A DNA stretch of 64,000 bases from Tetrahymena elliotti 4EA (Eukaryota > Ciliophora > Oligohymenophorea > Hymenostomatida > Tetrahymenidae). A program made the translations under genes and the position numbers. Positions 36,741-51,000 of the stretch are shown here, one piece after another. The notes under the pieces are model-generated. The model was not told where the DNA came from. It saw only the letters and a program-made list of their open reading frames with translations, and did not search any database. The stretch lies in assembly GCA_000231825.2 (NCBI GenBank), contig JH720351.1:124001-188000 (forward strand), given 5' to 3'. The number at the start of each line of letters is the position of its first letter. The first letter of the stretch is position 1.

Positions 36741-39700
36741 ATCAATCTTATGATTCATTTAATTAAAAGTACGAGAGTTTTTAAATTGATATCTGTTGGA
36801 AAATTAAAAGCCTATTAATTCATAGATTTTTTGAACCTACTGATAAAATTTTTTTCTTATTTCTTATAGATTTTTTCATCAATATAGTAGAATATTGCAT
36901 CTAAATATCTTATATTGATTTGATTACCCATCATCTAAACATTTTTTTAGTCATATTACCCATTAGAAAATGAATTTATGAGTTATTTCAAAGTTAGTTT
37001 GGCTTACTCTAATATTAATTAATCATGAATCTTTTACACTTCAGATTGAATAATTAAGACCTAATGTAAAGGAAATTATTTGATTATATTTTTTCTCAAA
37101 TAAAGAAAGTATAGCTGATTATCATCAAGTTGCCTTTTAATAAGTTTCTTATTTACACTTATAATTATTTGTTCAAAGATGAAAACAAATTCTAGCATCA
37201 AATGAATTTTTTGAGATAATTATTCACTATTAATTGAAAGTATATTTTTAAAGGATAAAATGGGTTTTAAATTTACTGATTTAGACTAATAGACTACTAG
37301 TAAATTATACTTTAATTTATTGAATGAAACCCCATTTTAATAAACAATTTTAAACAGATCTATTGAAAATAATATAGATGGTTTTGTAGATTTATTATTG
37401 AATTTTTGATAAAAGCTCATAAACAAAAAATTAGTCTTTACAAAGAATACTTCAAAATTAAACGATCTCCTCCTCTACTTTAAATTTTTTATTGTTATTT
37501 CTCCTTTATTTGATATAGAATTTTGATGAAATTAATTTCTCGCTAGAAATGAAAGTCTTACATATGTAAAATATCTTCTAAATTATTTAGTTATTTAATT
37601 ACAAAAAAATATGTTTTAAAAAGTTGATGTAAACTCAATTATTTTCAATTAAAAGCTAAATTTTTGGTATTTTTTAAGAATTGCTTTTTCTTCTTATTAA
37701 TGTATTATCGAAAAAACAAGTTTTATGTAACATATCTCTTAATACCCTCTCATATAATTTAAATACTACTATGATTAATTGATATTTTAACTTTATTTAA
37801 AATCTTTTTTTTTGAAATGATTTCATTTATTTCATTACCATCTGTGATTTATTATTTTCATAGAAAGTCTTCCCTATCACTTTTGAGAAAAAATACATTA
37901 TTATTATAAATTTTTATCTAATTTTATTTTAAAAGGCCAGAATCAAAATTATAATAAACTAAAACTTGTCCTATATATTTTTAAGTACTTAGAAGAATAT
38001 TTATTTGAGTCTAATTAAAAAAGGGTTAATTTACATTAATTAAATTACACTTTCTCTCCCTTTATATTAAGTATTCTCTTAAAATAATTCTAAATTTAGA
38101 ACTAAATTTTTATAAAAATAGAAAACGAAGATAATTATATTATACTAGCACAACTCAAATCAAAATGAAATGAAAGTAAGAAAATTCTAAAAAAAGAGTA
38201 AATTAAAACTTAGTCCTTAGAATATAATAAAAATACAGATACTCTTAAGAGTATTATCTTTAAAATTAGTTACTTCCTTTTCATTTTAAGAGAGGAATGT
38301 AATTTAATTTGTATGTATGGGGCTATAGAAAGAAAAAAGAAAATTAGAAAAAATTGTTTATAATCAATTAATTATGTATGATTAAAATAGATAGGAATTT
38401 TAATTACTCTTCAAATAATACTTGATTGTTATTAATAGATCTAAAATTTTCTTCTATCCCACGCGAATCACATAATTTGCATAATTTAAAAAATTGTAAA
38501 TTTCTAACTTACTGCAAGATAATCACTTTTCTTGATTGATTTTCAAGCAACTAGAAATCAATAAAATTGATGAATGAAAATCTTCAAGACAGAGAGAGAA
38601 TAATGACATCTCAATTAATCCCAATTTTTTATCTTGCATATTTAGAGTATCCAAAAATAAAGTAGATCAAACTTATTCACATTTTCATCAGCACAAATAA
38701 ATATTTTTGTTTTTTTTCATATTTATAATTCACATATTTTAGTGAATTGTAGTGTAAAAAATAACATTTACTATTTTTTTTGAATAAATACCTAGCAAGA
38801 AATAAACTATTCATTTTATCCTTATTTATTTTGCTTTATTTTTTAGAATATTTTAGCTATTTTTAAAAGATTTAGCAAAGCAAAATTTGTTGATTTATTT
38901 GAATCTCTTCTTTAAATAATTAGAAAAAGATGTTAATTAAACTAATTTACTAAAAAAACGAATCTATAAAAATAATAAGACCTTGAAGCTTTCATTTAAT
39001 GTTTGCTTTTTTCCAAAAATACCTATTTAAATCAAATATTTTTACCCATTTGATTAACTGTAAAATTGTTAAGTGGTTTTATTTTATTCAAAAATTAGCA
39101 TTTTTAAAAATATATAAATGCTAGCCATACTTATTAAAAATAAAATAACTAAAAAAAGTGATTTAAAAATAATTGAGTCATATAATTTTAGTTAAAGTAA
39201 AATCATATTGCTTAAAAGTATAATAAAAATATTTTTTGCACTACAATATTCTAGTTTAGTAAAATTAAATGAAAAGCTTAATAAAAAAAATTTTTTTCTG
39301 TTTAGAAGTTTTTTTGTTCACAAAGAATTGTTGATAAGCTTACTAAAGAATGATTCAAAAATAATCTAAACAGATTATTTAAAATAAAATATTTCGCAAT
39401 TTAGAATACAAATACATATGATATTAATACTTTAGAAAAAATGACACACACTTATTCCTTAAATTTGAAATAAAATATCTTTCTAAAAATCGATACCCTC
39501 AAAATTGTACTACCTTTTTCACTCTATTTTGAATTTATTATCATTAATTTAGTTTATGATATTTTTAGAGACTAAAAACTACTTAATAAAATACTAAGTT
39601 AATCTAAAAAGCCAAAATCAAAATATCTAAAAAGAATGTCTAAAAATTTAGTACTTATGCCCATTTTATTTATAATTTATGCTTCTTTTTCAGCCATATA

Positions 39701-40480
39701 AAATTTAATTTTTAGCTTTAGTAAGATTCTTTATTTTTGAGTTATTATTATAAAAAATGCATTTTATTTACTGAATATAAAGCATATTACTGGATATAAA
39801 GAATTCCTGTTCTTTTAGATTTTTAAATATTAATTATCAGTAAAATATTCTACTTACAATTTTTTAGATTCAAATCAGAATTATTTAATTTACTCCTTTT
39901 TTATTGTTAGATTTATTACATTTTTTAATGTTAGATTTACAATTTTTTTTAAATGAAAAATTATCCAAAAATGAATTCAATTATTATTTTATTCTTAAAT
40001 ATGAATTTTAATATCTTGATATTTTTTTAGATTTATTTGTATGTAAAACAAGATATTTTCTATTATATTTGCAGCGATGGAAAAATCTTTTAAAAATTTC
40101 TAGCGAATTAAATAAATTTGATTTTTCATATTAATTACTAATTAATTAATATTCAATTAATATCTAAACATATATTTAAAAATAAATAAATCAATGTTAA
40201 TACAAAATAAAAAATATTTTACAAATCTTGTTGAAGTACTTCAATTTCTGTCGATATAAAAATATACTTTAATTTTTATTTATTTAAAGTTACTGAGCTC
40301 TGATTTAAGTTCTTAGTCACAACTTAACATTAATTTTACGTAAAATTACTAACTTTTCTTTAAAATATGAATAAATTTTGATTTTTTACTTTCTTGTAAA
40401 AATAGTATTCAAAATTTATCTCACATTTTGAAAAAACATCAATTTTATTTATGAATTCCTTAATATTTTGGTTTATTAAG
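36741..40480. other. Gene-poor AT-rich DNA
   Basis: About 3.7 kb without a supportable gene on either strand. Confidence 0.45.
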
Positions 40481-40544
40481 TTCCTATTTTTATGTTTTTT
40501 TCTTCTTTGAAATGATTATTTATTCGATTTTTATTTTTAAAAGT
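40481..40544. repeat. Direct repeat copy 1, left of the gap
   Basis: A T-rich segment with the core ATTTTTATTTTTAAAAG ending exactly at the gap. A diverged second copy begins near 41206. Confidence 0.55.
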
Positions 40545-41102
40545 NNNNNNNNNNNNNNNNNNNNNNNNNNNNNNNNNNNNNNNNNNNNNNNNNNNNNNNN
40601 NNNNNNNNNNNNNNNNNNNNNNNNNNNNNNNNNNNNNNNNNNNNNNNNNNNNNNNNNNNNNNNNNNNNNNNNNNNNNNNNNNNNNNNNNNNNNNNNNNNN
40701 NNNNNNNNNNNNNNNNNNNNNNNNNNNNNNNNNNNNNNNNNNNNNNNNNNNNNNNNNNNNNNNNNNNNNNNNNNNNNNNNNNNNNNNNNNNNNNNNNNNN
40801 NNNNNNNNNNNNNNNNNNNNNNNNNNNNNNNNNNNNNNNNNNNNNNNNNNNNNNNNNNNNNNNNNNNNNNNNNNNNNNNNNNNNNNNNNNNNNNNNNNNN
40901 NNNNNNNNNNNNNNNNNNNNNNNNNNNNNNNNNNNNNNNNNNNNNNNNNNNNNNNNNNNNNNNNNNNNNNNNNNNNNNNNNNNNNNNNNNNNNNNNNNNN
41001 NNNNNNNNNNNNNNNNNNNNNNNNNNNNNNNNNNNNNNNNNNNNNNNNNNNNNNNNNNNNNNNNNNNNNNNNNNNNNNNNNNNNNNNNNNNNNNNNNNNN
41101 NN
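40545..41102. other. Assembly gap (558 N)
   Basis: Unknown sequence. Any reading frame drawn through it is an artefact. Confidence 1.
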
Positions 41103-41205
41103 TGAATACATTAATTTAAAAGTAATGACTGACTTATTTCGGTTTGTTTACTTGTAATTGGTTTGGCTAATTCATTCATTTTTATTTGTTCTTTCCAGAT
41201 CTTAT

Positions 41206-41270
41206 TCACATTTTTATGTCTTTTTCTTTCTTTTAAGTATTTGTTTATTCAATTTTTATTTTTAAAAGGT
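41206..41270. repeat. Direct repeat copy 2, right of the gap
   Basis: It shares with copy 1 the order TTTTTATGT, a C/T-rich block, TTTATTC and ATTTTTATTTTTAAAAG, with small indels. The gap may therefore span further repeat copies. Confidence 0.5.
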
Positions 41271-44200
41271 GGAATAATATTGGTTATAAAATAGCCTAAA
41301 CATTGAAATCAGCACTCATTAAAGCAAAAAAATTAATTAAACTATCATTATTTTATTTAAATAATGATTATTTTAATTAAATACCAAACTTTACATTCAT
41401 ATCAAAATTTTTTAAAATTATTATTATTATGATGATAAAATTATCTATCTATTTAATTTTGTAGCTAAAAAAAGTCTGAATATTAAAACTTATTTATCTA
41501 TCTGCATCATACATCTTTCTTTTTATTAATTTTTTATATTTATTCGATCTCTTATTTCTTGCCAAAAAAAGCAATATTTTTATAATAGTAAATGAAAAAT
41601 AATTTTCAAAATAAATTTCTAAAATTTTCACAAAAGTAACTTTAATATTATTCAATTCTCAATTAAAGATAAATAGAAAAAAAAAATATAAAAGTTTAAT
41701 AAAATTTGAAAACAACAATAAAAAATTAATTAATGAGTTAAATACCAACTAAACCCAAATAAATTAGAGTCATTCAACTACTCATAAATAAACTTTTTGC
41801 ATATTCAAAAATATATAGTTCATAAGGGAAAATTATTTTTACCTTAATTTAAGATTCAATGTTTAGAGATTAGAATACTTTAAAGAAGAATAAATAAAAT
41901 TACCTTAATTTAACATCTAATCTTAACAATGAAGATAAATTCTATTTTAGTAACTTCTAATAGATTAATATTAAAACATTTAATCAAGTCTAATAAATTT
42001 AGAATACATGAGTGAGATTTGTAAAATATTTTATATTCTTTTTTGACATTATTTTTTTTTCTTCTTCAAAATAAAAATCTTTATCAAAATATTAATGATG
42101 AATATTAAAAATTTAATTAACTTTTGTTTGATAAATTTAAGAAAAATATTAACCAAAATAATACTAACATTTGATTATTTCTAATAAATTTAGAAAATAA
42201 TATTTTAATGAATTACAAGCCAAATAAATTTTTTAATTCTTAAATAGGATTATTGATATTTTATTTTATGTTTTAATACTCACAAATTTAATTATTTTCT
42301 CTTTATCTGGTGAGCTAGTTGAAAAAATAAAAAAACAAATTTCAAAATAAAAAATTACAGATTAAATAATTTTTAATCACTTTCTTCTTCGTTTTTAGCA
42401 TATTAATTAAGCTCCAACAAATATTTATTTCTATTAGAATCTAAAATAAAAATAGTTAATATCCTCAAATCAATATATTTGGCAGGGATATTTATTAAAT
42501 AAATAAAAATTCTGTTTGTTGTTATTGTTGTTGTTTATTATCTTCTTTTTTTGATTTCACTTAATATTGCAAAAGTCAAAACATCTGATTTTTATATGAT
42601 TAAAACCTATTTTATTCATTCCTGAATTATATCTGTCAATATCTCCTTAGAAATCACATGAGATAAATAAAGTGAGATATTATCTATTTACAGTGAATTC
42701 ATTTTTTTATGATAAACTAATTTACATATTTAGATTGTATTAGAATTAAAATTTCAAAGTTATTTTATACTTTATCCTTAGATAAGTTAACTGAATAAAA
42801 AATGTTATTTTTGAATTGTTTAACTAATAGAATAATTTTTCTCAAATTTTAAATATTTGTTTATTAAAATAATGTTATGATGCTAATTTTTGTCATTTTA
42901 TTTCTTAATTTTTTATTATTTAAAGCTAAGTTAAAAGAACAGATAAGTACATGCCAAATCAAGAAATGACAAAATACTCCAAAAGCATAATTAATGAATA
43001 TAAATATTTAGAACAACTTATAAATTAAATTACTTTTTTTCAAATACCTTAAAATAAAAAAGTAACCTATATTCATTTTAAAATCATTAAGATATTCTTT
43101 AAATATATTTTAATCCATCAAAATTTCTTTTAGTAAAAATTTTTTAATAAATAAAGCAAAAGTATTAACATAATTTTTCATGGTTAAAATAATAAATGTT
43201 AGATTTTTTTTTCTTTTTTAATATTTACTTTAAGATTATTCTGAGGTAACTAATGATAGACCTAAACAATTTAAATTTATAATACATTAAACTTCCTTTA
43301 TTTACTTCTATAAATATTTGAGAAGAGTTTAAACCTCAAATAAGACAAGAATGTACATTCAATAGATTTTAATTCATTAAAATGGATTTAAAATTACTAA
43401 AAAACAGTTTGTTAGCTCTTATTATTGAAAATTGTTTATTTAAATAAAACTATAAATAATCTAATGAGAAGAATTTGATATATCAATCTTCATAAAATAA
43501 AATTTTCCTAATTGCTGGGAGAAAGTATTTTTATTTTTTTGTATGGATTTGATCTTTTAATTTTAGAAGCTCAATATTTATTAATTTCCTTAAATCATAA
43601 CTCTTCCTTTAAAATTAAATTTCAGTAACACGAAAAAAAGGAAAAAGAGTTGAATGTATTTTTATGAAATTTACTAAATCAGCTACCTTAAAATTGTTTT
43701 GAAGATTTTGTAAAATTGATAAAGAAAATAGAGTATTGGATTATTTTAATTTTAGAACAGGCATTAATTTAAATTTCTTTAAATTTTTGAAAACGGTAAA
43801 TAATGTTTTTTCTAAAATTGATTTTGAATGTTAAAATTTAAAATAATATCACTTTTGTTTTGAGTTAATAAGTTTTTGAACAAAATTTAATATGGATTAT
43901 TCAGAACTCATATAAAATAAAAAATTTCTGATTTTTGTGATGGATTTTTTTAATAATAGGCAAAATATATCATCCACAATAAACAAGAAAGAAGCATCAA
44001 ATAGCCTTAATCGTACTTAACTATTTTTTCATTTAGTGAAGTAATTTATTATCACTCTCTTTGATTTTTAATTAACAACTTTTAAAAATACAAACAGGTA
44101 ATAAATTTTATAATATACTAAATTTAACTGGAAAAAGGAATGAGTCATACTTTAGCTAAATCTGATTTCTCTAAATAATGTTTCTAGATGTTATTTAAAT

Positions 44201-44379
44201 ATTTTTACCATAAAAATCACTTCTTTCATAAGATAATAACTCACCATATATATAAGAATAAAAAAATAATTAATTTTAAAGCCAATAAATAATTAATTCT
44301 TCTCTTTCATCAAATTTAAACCTATCTTCTATAGCTTGTTGATCCAAATAAATTGACAGACAATCCAAAAGCTCAAATT
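41271..44379. other. Gene-poor AT-rich DNA
   Basis: About 3.1 kb without a gene I can support. A TTG/TGT-type microsatellite lies near 42513-42535. Confidence 0.45.
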
Positions 44380-44760
44380 AAATGAAAAATATTCTAAAAT
44401 CTTTTTAGAGATATGTTGAAAATGAACAAGATGAGCATCAAAAGTACTTTTTTTGTGATTTAGTTAAGATATCATATGGACATACCTAATTATGCAAATT
44501 CCTAAAAATTAAGCCTTAAAACTAAAGGAAAGATATGGAATATGAAAGCAAAGCATTTAGTAGAGAAATCTAAATTGAAACCTCTCTTTGAATACTACTT
44601 AACAAATATAAATAAATTTTGGCTTGACAAAAGCAAAGTATAAAATAGAGAAGAACATGAAATATTAGTAAAGTTTTTACTTGAATAGATCAGAAACCCT
44701 GATAATTGCTGCAAAATCAGGTATTACTAAAAGAGCAGATAAACATTCTAAAGCGATTTT
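44380..44760 (+). pseudogene. Broken gene fragment, family not recognised
   Basis: One frame (codons in phase with TGA 44589-44591) reads QRYVENEQDEHQKYFFCDLV, then KISYGHTQLCKFLKIKPQN. The neighbouring frame then takes over from about 44570 with KPLFEYYLTNINKFWLDKSK, NREEHEILVKFLLEQIRNPD and KIRYYQKSRQTFQ. Each half is convincingly protein-like (charged, with spaced aromatic residues), and the two look like consecutive parts of one protein separated by a single frame change with no intron signals. No start codon or promoter is evident, and gene-poor DNA surrounds it. It is probably a relic of a larger gene. Confidence 0.5.
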
Positions 44761-45841
44761 TCATAGCTAAAAAATCATTAAAGTATCTAAATAACAATAA
44801 ATTATTTGTTTCTACATAAAATCAACTTCTACTTTTAAACAATAAATTAAAATATTTTTAAAATTATTTCTCTCTCTCTACTTAATTATCATAAAAATAT
44901 AGTATTCTTTTTTATCATTAAATGATTTTAATATTTTTAATATTAGATAAATAATAACTACCAGAAATAAAGTAAAATTCAATAAGTTAGAAATTTGGAG
45001 AAAAAAGGTTAAAAAAAGTTATTTTGAAATTAGTGCTTAAAAAATATGTGAATTATATTTTTTTGGTTAAATTTGAGGTAGGAGTACTATTTTATATTTA
45101 TTTGAAAGAGGTTTATTATAGATTTAATGTATTAATTTAATACAAAAAAAGTAAAAAGCTTAAAATAATAGTTTTTAATCATTTTAGTATAAATATAAAA
45201 TAAAAAGAGATTTTCTTCAAAATAATATTTATTTGATAATAATTTCTATGAATCTATTTTAATAATTTTCTAAATTTTTTTTCTTATAAATATAAAATAA
45301 AAAGAAAAAATATAAATTTTCCTTTAAAATTTTAAGATGAAAATTACTTACTGATGTAAAATTTTAATATAAATATTCATTTTAAAATTAATGTATAATT
45401 TCAACATTCACTAAATGATATAACTTTTAATTTTGAGTATCTTAATCAAAAAATTCAAAAATAAATCTTGAGAAATTCAATATGATAAAAAAGAGCTTTA
45501 ATATTTAAAAATTGAAGTAAAATATTTATTGAATTATCTAAATTTGATCACATAATTTTAAATTAGTAGAAACTTGTAAAAATTAATATGCAAAATTGTC
45601 AAAAATAACATTTCCTGATAATTTAGTTAAGGAAATAAATTAGAACAATTTAGAATATGATGGAAATTAATTGTTAGTTATTGGTTGATTTTTAAATGAA
45701 TTTATTTAGAAATAAAAATAATTTGCTTGTTAGTTAGAAATATTGTTTATGAATGGATAGATAGATCTATCTATTTTTGATTTTGAAAGTGAATTTTTGG
45801 TATTAATATACTGAAGTTTCTGAGGCGAACGTAAATAAAAG
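44761..45841. other. AT-rich intergenic stretch
   Basis: About 1.1 kb upstream of the Tim17-like gene. AT-rich, with nothing specific seen. Confidence 0.5.
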
Positions 45842-47619
45842 ATGACGGCACAGACGATAATATTTAATAATAAAAATCAAAGTAATTAAATATTAAAAAA
45901 ATCATCTACTTAAGCAAAAGGTAAATTAACTTGAGATGATCTAATAATAATCAAAAGACCAACAAAAATTTACTGAATTTTAAAAATTTTGTAATAATAT
46001 TGGATAGTCATTTTTGTTTGGCTCTGCAATCGGAATTCCATGTTTTTTTTACCATGGTAACAAATTAATTAATTTACATTATTTATTTATACTCTAAATT
46101 TGCCTTATAAATTTGTTAATTATTTTTATTCACATTCAAAGAACACATATAACACTCAATTAAATGAGTTCACAAAACCACCTTTAATACTGACTTTAAT
46201 ATTTGAAAATCTTGATCTAATTTTGAGGGAACTGATGTATTTATTTTTAATCTATTTTAAAAAGGCTATAGATATGCTCCTGTTTCAAGTAAATTTTAGG
46301 CTGGATGGTAGCTAGCTAAAACCAGGGGAGTTCTCCTTGGTACTAATTTTTTAGTTTGGAGATTAATTTTTGAAACATCTAATCACTTCCTGAAAAAATA
46401 CAGAGGAAAAGATGATGTCTTTAATTGGGCTGCAGGCGGTGCTTTCGTTGGATGGATTTTGACTATTAGAGGTAAAAATAAATATATTATCTACATGATA
46501 GATTAACTAACTTCTATGACTATTTCACATTTTTGCCTCGTATGATTTTGATAGAGTGTTTACTTATTAAATGTTAAAAGAATAGAAGGAAAAATAGAAA
46601 AGATTATATGCAACAAGAAAATAATCTATATCAAAATTTTTACAAAGCACAAATTATCATATTTTCTACAAGAATAAATTACAGAAACTTCAAGAAACAA
46701 TTGTATATTTAAATATATAACCTAATGATACTAAATTTAGCCCGCATTACATAAAGAATATAACTATCTTATTGGCTTGATAGTATTTGAAATATTTACC
46801 AAATTAAAAAATATAAACATATTAATGGAGAGTAAATATTTATTTTTTTCACTCTTGAAATCAAGGCAGTACAAAATTCATGCTTATCAAAAATTTAAAC
46901 AGATACAATCGTTTTTAAGAATTTTTATTTTCCCTAAATAAATAAAGAAAGTTAAAGTAAAGTGTTTAGTTTTCTCATTTGCGCTATTTTTTTCGATTTT
47001 ACAAAATAGAATATTCTGAGTAACAAAAAAATGATAAAAACTACTTAAGAAAATAAGCATAAAAATACCAGTTTAAATATGTTCTGAACTACAAAATTAG
47101 TTTTTCATTAAAAAATAAATATTTTCTTCTTTTTTCAAATAAAATTGAAAAGTTTTCTCTTACAATTATTAGCAATAGTGTGCTTAAAAATAAAATTAAT
47201 TTTGAAAGTATTTTTAAAAATAGCTGTTATCAATAAAATGCAAAATTTAAAGCGTTAGCTTCTAAAACTTTTACTAATAAAAATTTAATCTTCAACTTAC
47301 TATGAAATACTCAATATTAATTATTTTATTTTTACTAAAAGCTGGTCCAAAATTAGGATTGATTTGGGGTGTTATATATTCGGCATTTTACTAAGGATAG
47401 TACTTCTTTAATAAGGAAGTAGAAAACTTTAAATAAAGATACTAGATTACAGAAATTAGTTAGATGCAAAGTATTTAAAACTTGAATGCTTAGGCTGAAT
47501 AAATTTTATTGTCTTTTAAGCTGTATCACTAAAATATATTTATTTGGAGAAATAATGCTTTTAATTTCTTGGAAAATTTTAAATACAACATTCTTGAAGG
47601 TTTTTCTAATGTTTTATGA
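45842..47619 (+). CDS. Tim17/Tim22/NDUFA11-like mitochondrial inner-membrane protein
   Basis: Four exons, 45842-45920, 45958-46056, 46265-46471 and 47342-47619, all joined in phase 1 to 220 aa. Introns are 37, 208 and 870 nt. Small glycine-rich hydrophobic segments appear in the family's order: FLFGSAIGIPCFFYHG, RGVLLGTNFLVWRLIFE, then the signature RGKDDVFNWAAGGAFVGWIL, then GPKLGLIWGVIYSAFYQG. The R-x-K-x-D...N...AGG.xG block is shared by Tim17/Tim22/Tim23 translocase subunits and the complex I subunit NDUFA11. The long C-terminal extension (about 70 aa, FKLYHQNIFIWRNNAFNF) is not typical of Tim17, and I cannot decide between translocase and complex I. The start ATG opens a 26-codon polar leader. 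Confidence 0.8.
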
Positions 47620-48020
47620 ACACAATATAGGTTTATAAATGAAATAGATGCTATTGAAGATTTATAGAGTCTTCGAATAAATCTACAAAAGAGAAAATTA
47701 CTATTATATTAATATTTAGTAATGATGAAATGGTACATTAAAAGTAAAATTTATATTTGAATATAAATTAGTCAAAAAAAAACAAGAACAATAAACTAAA
47801 CATTCTAAACTAAAAATATATTATATAAATAATTAATACTTACTTAATTTTATATATTCATATACATATTTATTTGATTTGATAATATTCTCAATTTTAT
47901 TCTTTACCTGTCAATTTTTGTAAATCCTTTTTTATTTTATTATGTATGTATTTCTGTATGTATGATTGTAAAAGGATTTTCCTTCAAATTAAAACTTATT
48001 CTTTAGAATAAGATTTATTC
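47620..48020. other. Convergent intergenic spacer
   Basis: About 400 nt between convergent gene ends. AT-rich, presumably 3' UTRs. Confidence 0.55.
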
Positions 48021-51000
48021 TCATTAATTATTTTACTGGTTTTCCAGATCTACATTAATTTATATTTTTTGTTATGAAGCTGCTCTTATGTGAGTATCAA
48101 ACATTTATTCAGACACTTTGTTGAGCTTGAAATTAGATTCTTTGCTTGATTATCTGTCTGGGAATATCGAATTTAAGAAATTCTCTGCAAGATCAATATC
48201 TTCTTTTGGAGTATTCATATTTTTTAGAACTGAAACGAAACCTTTTACCCAAAATTAAAATTAAACTTTTGTTATGTTGTAGTAAGTGAAAGCTGCAAAA
48301 GAATCATGATAATTAAATGCACTTGTTTCTGGTTCGGAAAATTCTATAATTATCTCTAAAAGCTCTGTATTCTCAAGATTTTTTAAAAGAATTTCTTTTG
48401 GTAGAGGTTCATCTGTTATTTAAGTTTACACCCATTCTGAAAGATTTTTCAGAATAAATGGCAATGGGTAAGGAAGTATTTAAGAGATATATTTTTCATA
48501 GCCAAGTTTTTATCTTAGTATTGTAAATTTACATTTAAGGTCAGACCTATCTTCAACACTTAAATAGGAGTAAATCTCAAAAGCTTATCTAGAAACAAAC
48601 TCTAGAGATTCTATAAGTCTCTAGAAATTATCTTCAATGGCTATTTATTATAAGTAATATATGAATCCAGCTGCAGATATTTTTGATGTAATGTAGTTGA
48701 CGAGCTGCTGAGTTAAATCCATGAGCTATTATGTTGTAACTATTTTGATAAATGAACTACTTACTAAGAAGCTCTTTAGAGATAGGAAAATGTGCCTTTC
48801 AAGATTAGAAGGATTCCTTATAAATAAAATATCTGTGCATATGATTTAACGTAATTAGTCTAATCTGCTTATGATTTTAAGTATTTATTGTTTTGTTATC
48901 ACTAATTTCTGATTTAATAAGAAATAAAATAACTTCTTTTTTAATATAAAGAAATCTATCGAACTCAATTAAATTCCTAAAGATTTAACCTTTTCTTTTA
49001 GCATTTCAGAAATGGAATGATCATTGCTTGCTTTAAGAAATTCACAAATGATTTGAACATATTTTTCTTAATAAACAGGATTGTTTACTTTCTCTAAAAT
49101 GGCATTATATTACTCTTCATAGCAATCTCTTAGAAATTCTTTACTCCTTATAAGATCTGTGAAAAAGATGACAAACATTTTTTCTATGAAAGATCTGCCT
49201 CCTATTTCATCTAAAAGATTATCTGGTAGTAAAAATGATCTATTATCTCTAAAAATTTAGATTTTATAATCAATATTTTTGACATTAGCTTGAATAAAGC
49301 TTTCTTTCAATAGCTCCTCAATTCTTTCCACCCCATATTAAGGTAATTTAATGGACTATGTAAGAATTTACTATTCATTTATTGGTTCTAAGTTTATATT
49401 ATTCATGCTACCTTAAGCAAATGATTTATTATTTTCATTAATTGTGATCATTCTTTGAGATGTGATCGTATTCTTTTATTAATGTATAGAATTATCTTTG
49501 TTTCTTTATGATTAATTAATATTTATCCCTTCTTCTTAGATATTATAAATCGAATCTAAGAATACACCAAGAAAGAAGCAGAACTCTTCTACTTCTATGA
49601 AACAAAAAGTAGAAATAAAAATTTTCATCTATTCATCCTTACTAATTAATTATTTTAGATGTCTTATTGACTCAATCAATTCTCTTTCTATCTCAACCAT
49701 TGTTTAAGTTCTTTATAACTTCCTCTTTTTCTGAATTAAACTGGGATCATTTTCCTCTTCTTCAATTTCGCTTTGTATGTAATTTGGTTTTGAATGAAGG
49801 CTTTTATTCTTTTATTTTCTTGATTATTCTTAATTAACATTGAGTAATCCTGAATTTGAATGAATATTCTCTAATGAATCTCCATCTAATAGCCTAATTT
49901 TAAATTCTGAATTAAATTTAGAGTGTTATAAATCTAGTGTTTTCTATCTTTTTATTAATTTTTTGTCAACAGTACTTACACTTTTTACAAACTCTGTTTT
50001 TTTCTTCACTTTTGATCTCTCAAATTTTTATTTCTTTTCATGTTATTAAATACTTTCTTCATTTGTTTCTAATAGTGTTAATGAAGGGGATTTGACTATT
50101 TTTGGTAAATAAAGCTTTGAATTCTCATCTTCTTTATTTCTATTTGAAATTAAAATAATATCTGTCATAGATCTTGCATTTTATTTTTTATGATCTACAG
50201 TTATTTTTAATGTAATAGGTGGGAGCTATATCTAATTACTTGATGTCATAGCACTCACTACTTAATTTTAGTTGAGTTGACTGATTTAACTTTTAATTTC
50301 TTTCCTTTTTATTTGCTATTAAGAATTTTATTGTTTGTATTTTGAGTCCAAACTCTAATAGACATTTTTTTAATCTTGTTCTCTTCTCTTGATATCACCT
50401 AGCTTTAAATTTATTTGTTTATTCAAAGTAAAACGATCAAATGCTATTTCATTCATAGATGATGATACATATCTCTCTGATTTAACCTCTATGGCTCTAC
50501 TGCTAGATGCATTAGATGGAGTTATACCTTCTTAAGATAATTGATTTTTAGAATTGACTTTATTATTCTAGATATTATTTAAATTAAGAACAAATAAATT
50601 ATTATTATTTTTAATTTATGGCTTCAAATTCCCTATTTAATACTCTTCTTTTTGTGATTAAATTTAATATTCATTCAAATTATATTTTTAATATTCATTA
50701 TTTTTTAATAGCTCTTATGATTATGTAACTTTTTAGTTACTCTTTTCAAATTCAATCTCACGAAATGCGTTAGAGATCTTTTCTTTAATATCTTTAATAT
50801 TGCTATCATAACGCTATTTTGAATATCTATATTGAGGAGATGATATTAGATCAAATTAAGCATCTCCAAAAGGAGAAACAAAACTTCTCTCAATAAATAA
50901 TTTGGTTTCAGGAATTTTTAAGTTTTTTACAGAACTATATGAACTCACCTTTTAAGCATGATAGTTTTTAAGTAGCTTTGTTTTTTTATGCTAATGTTAT

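Noticed and set aside
40476..41111. Long open frames on both strands across the N block
   Set aside because: They exist only because Ns contain no stop codons.
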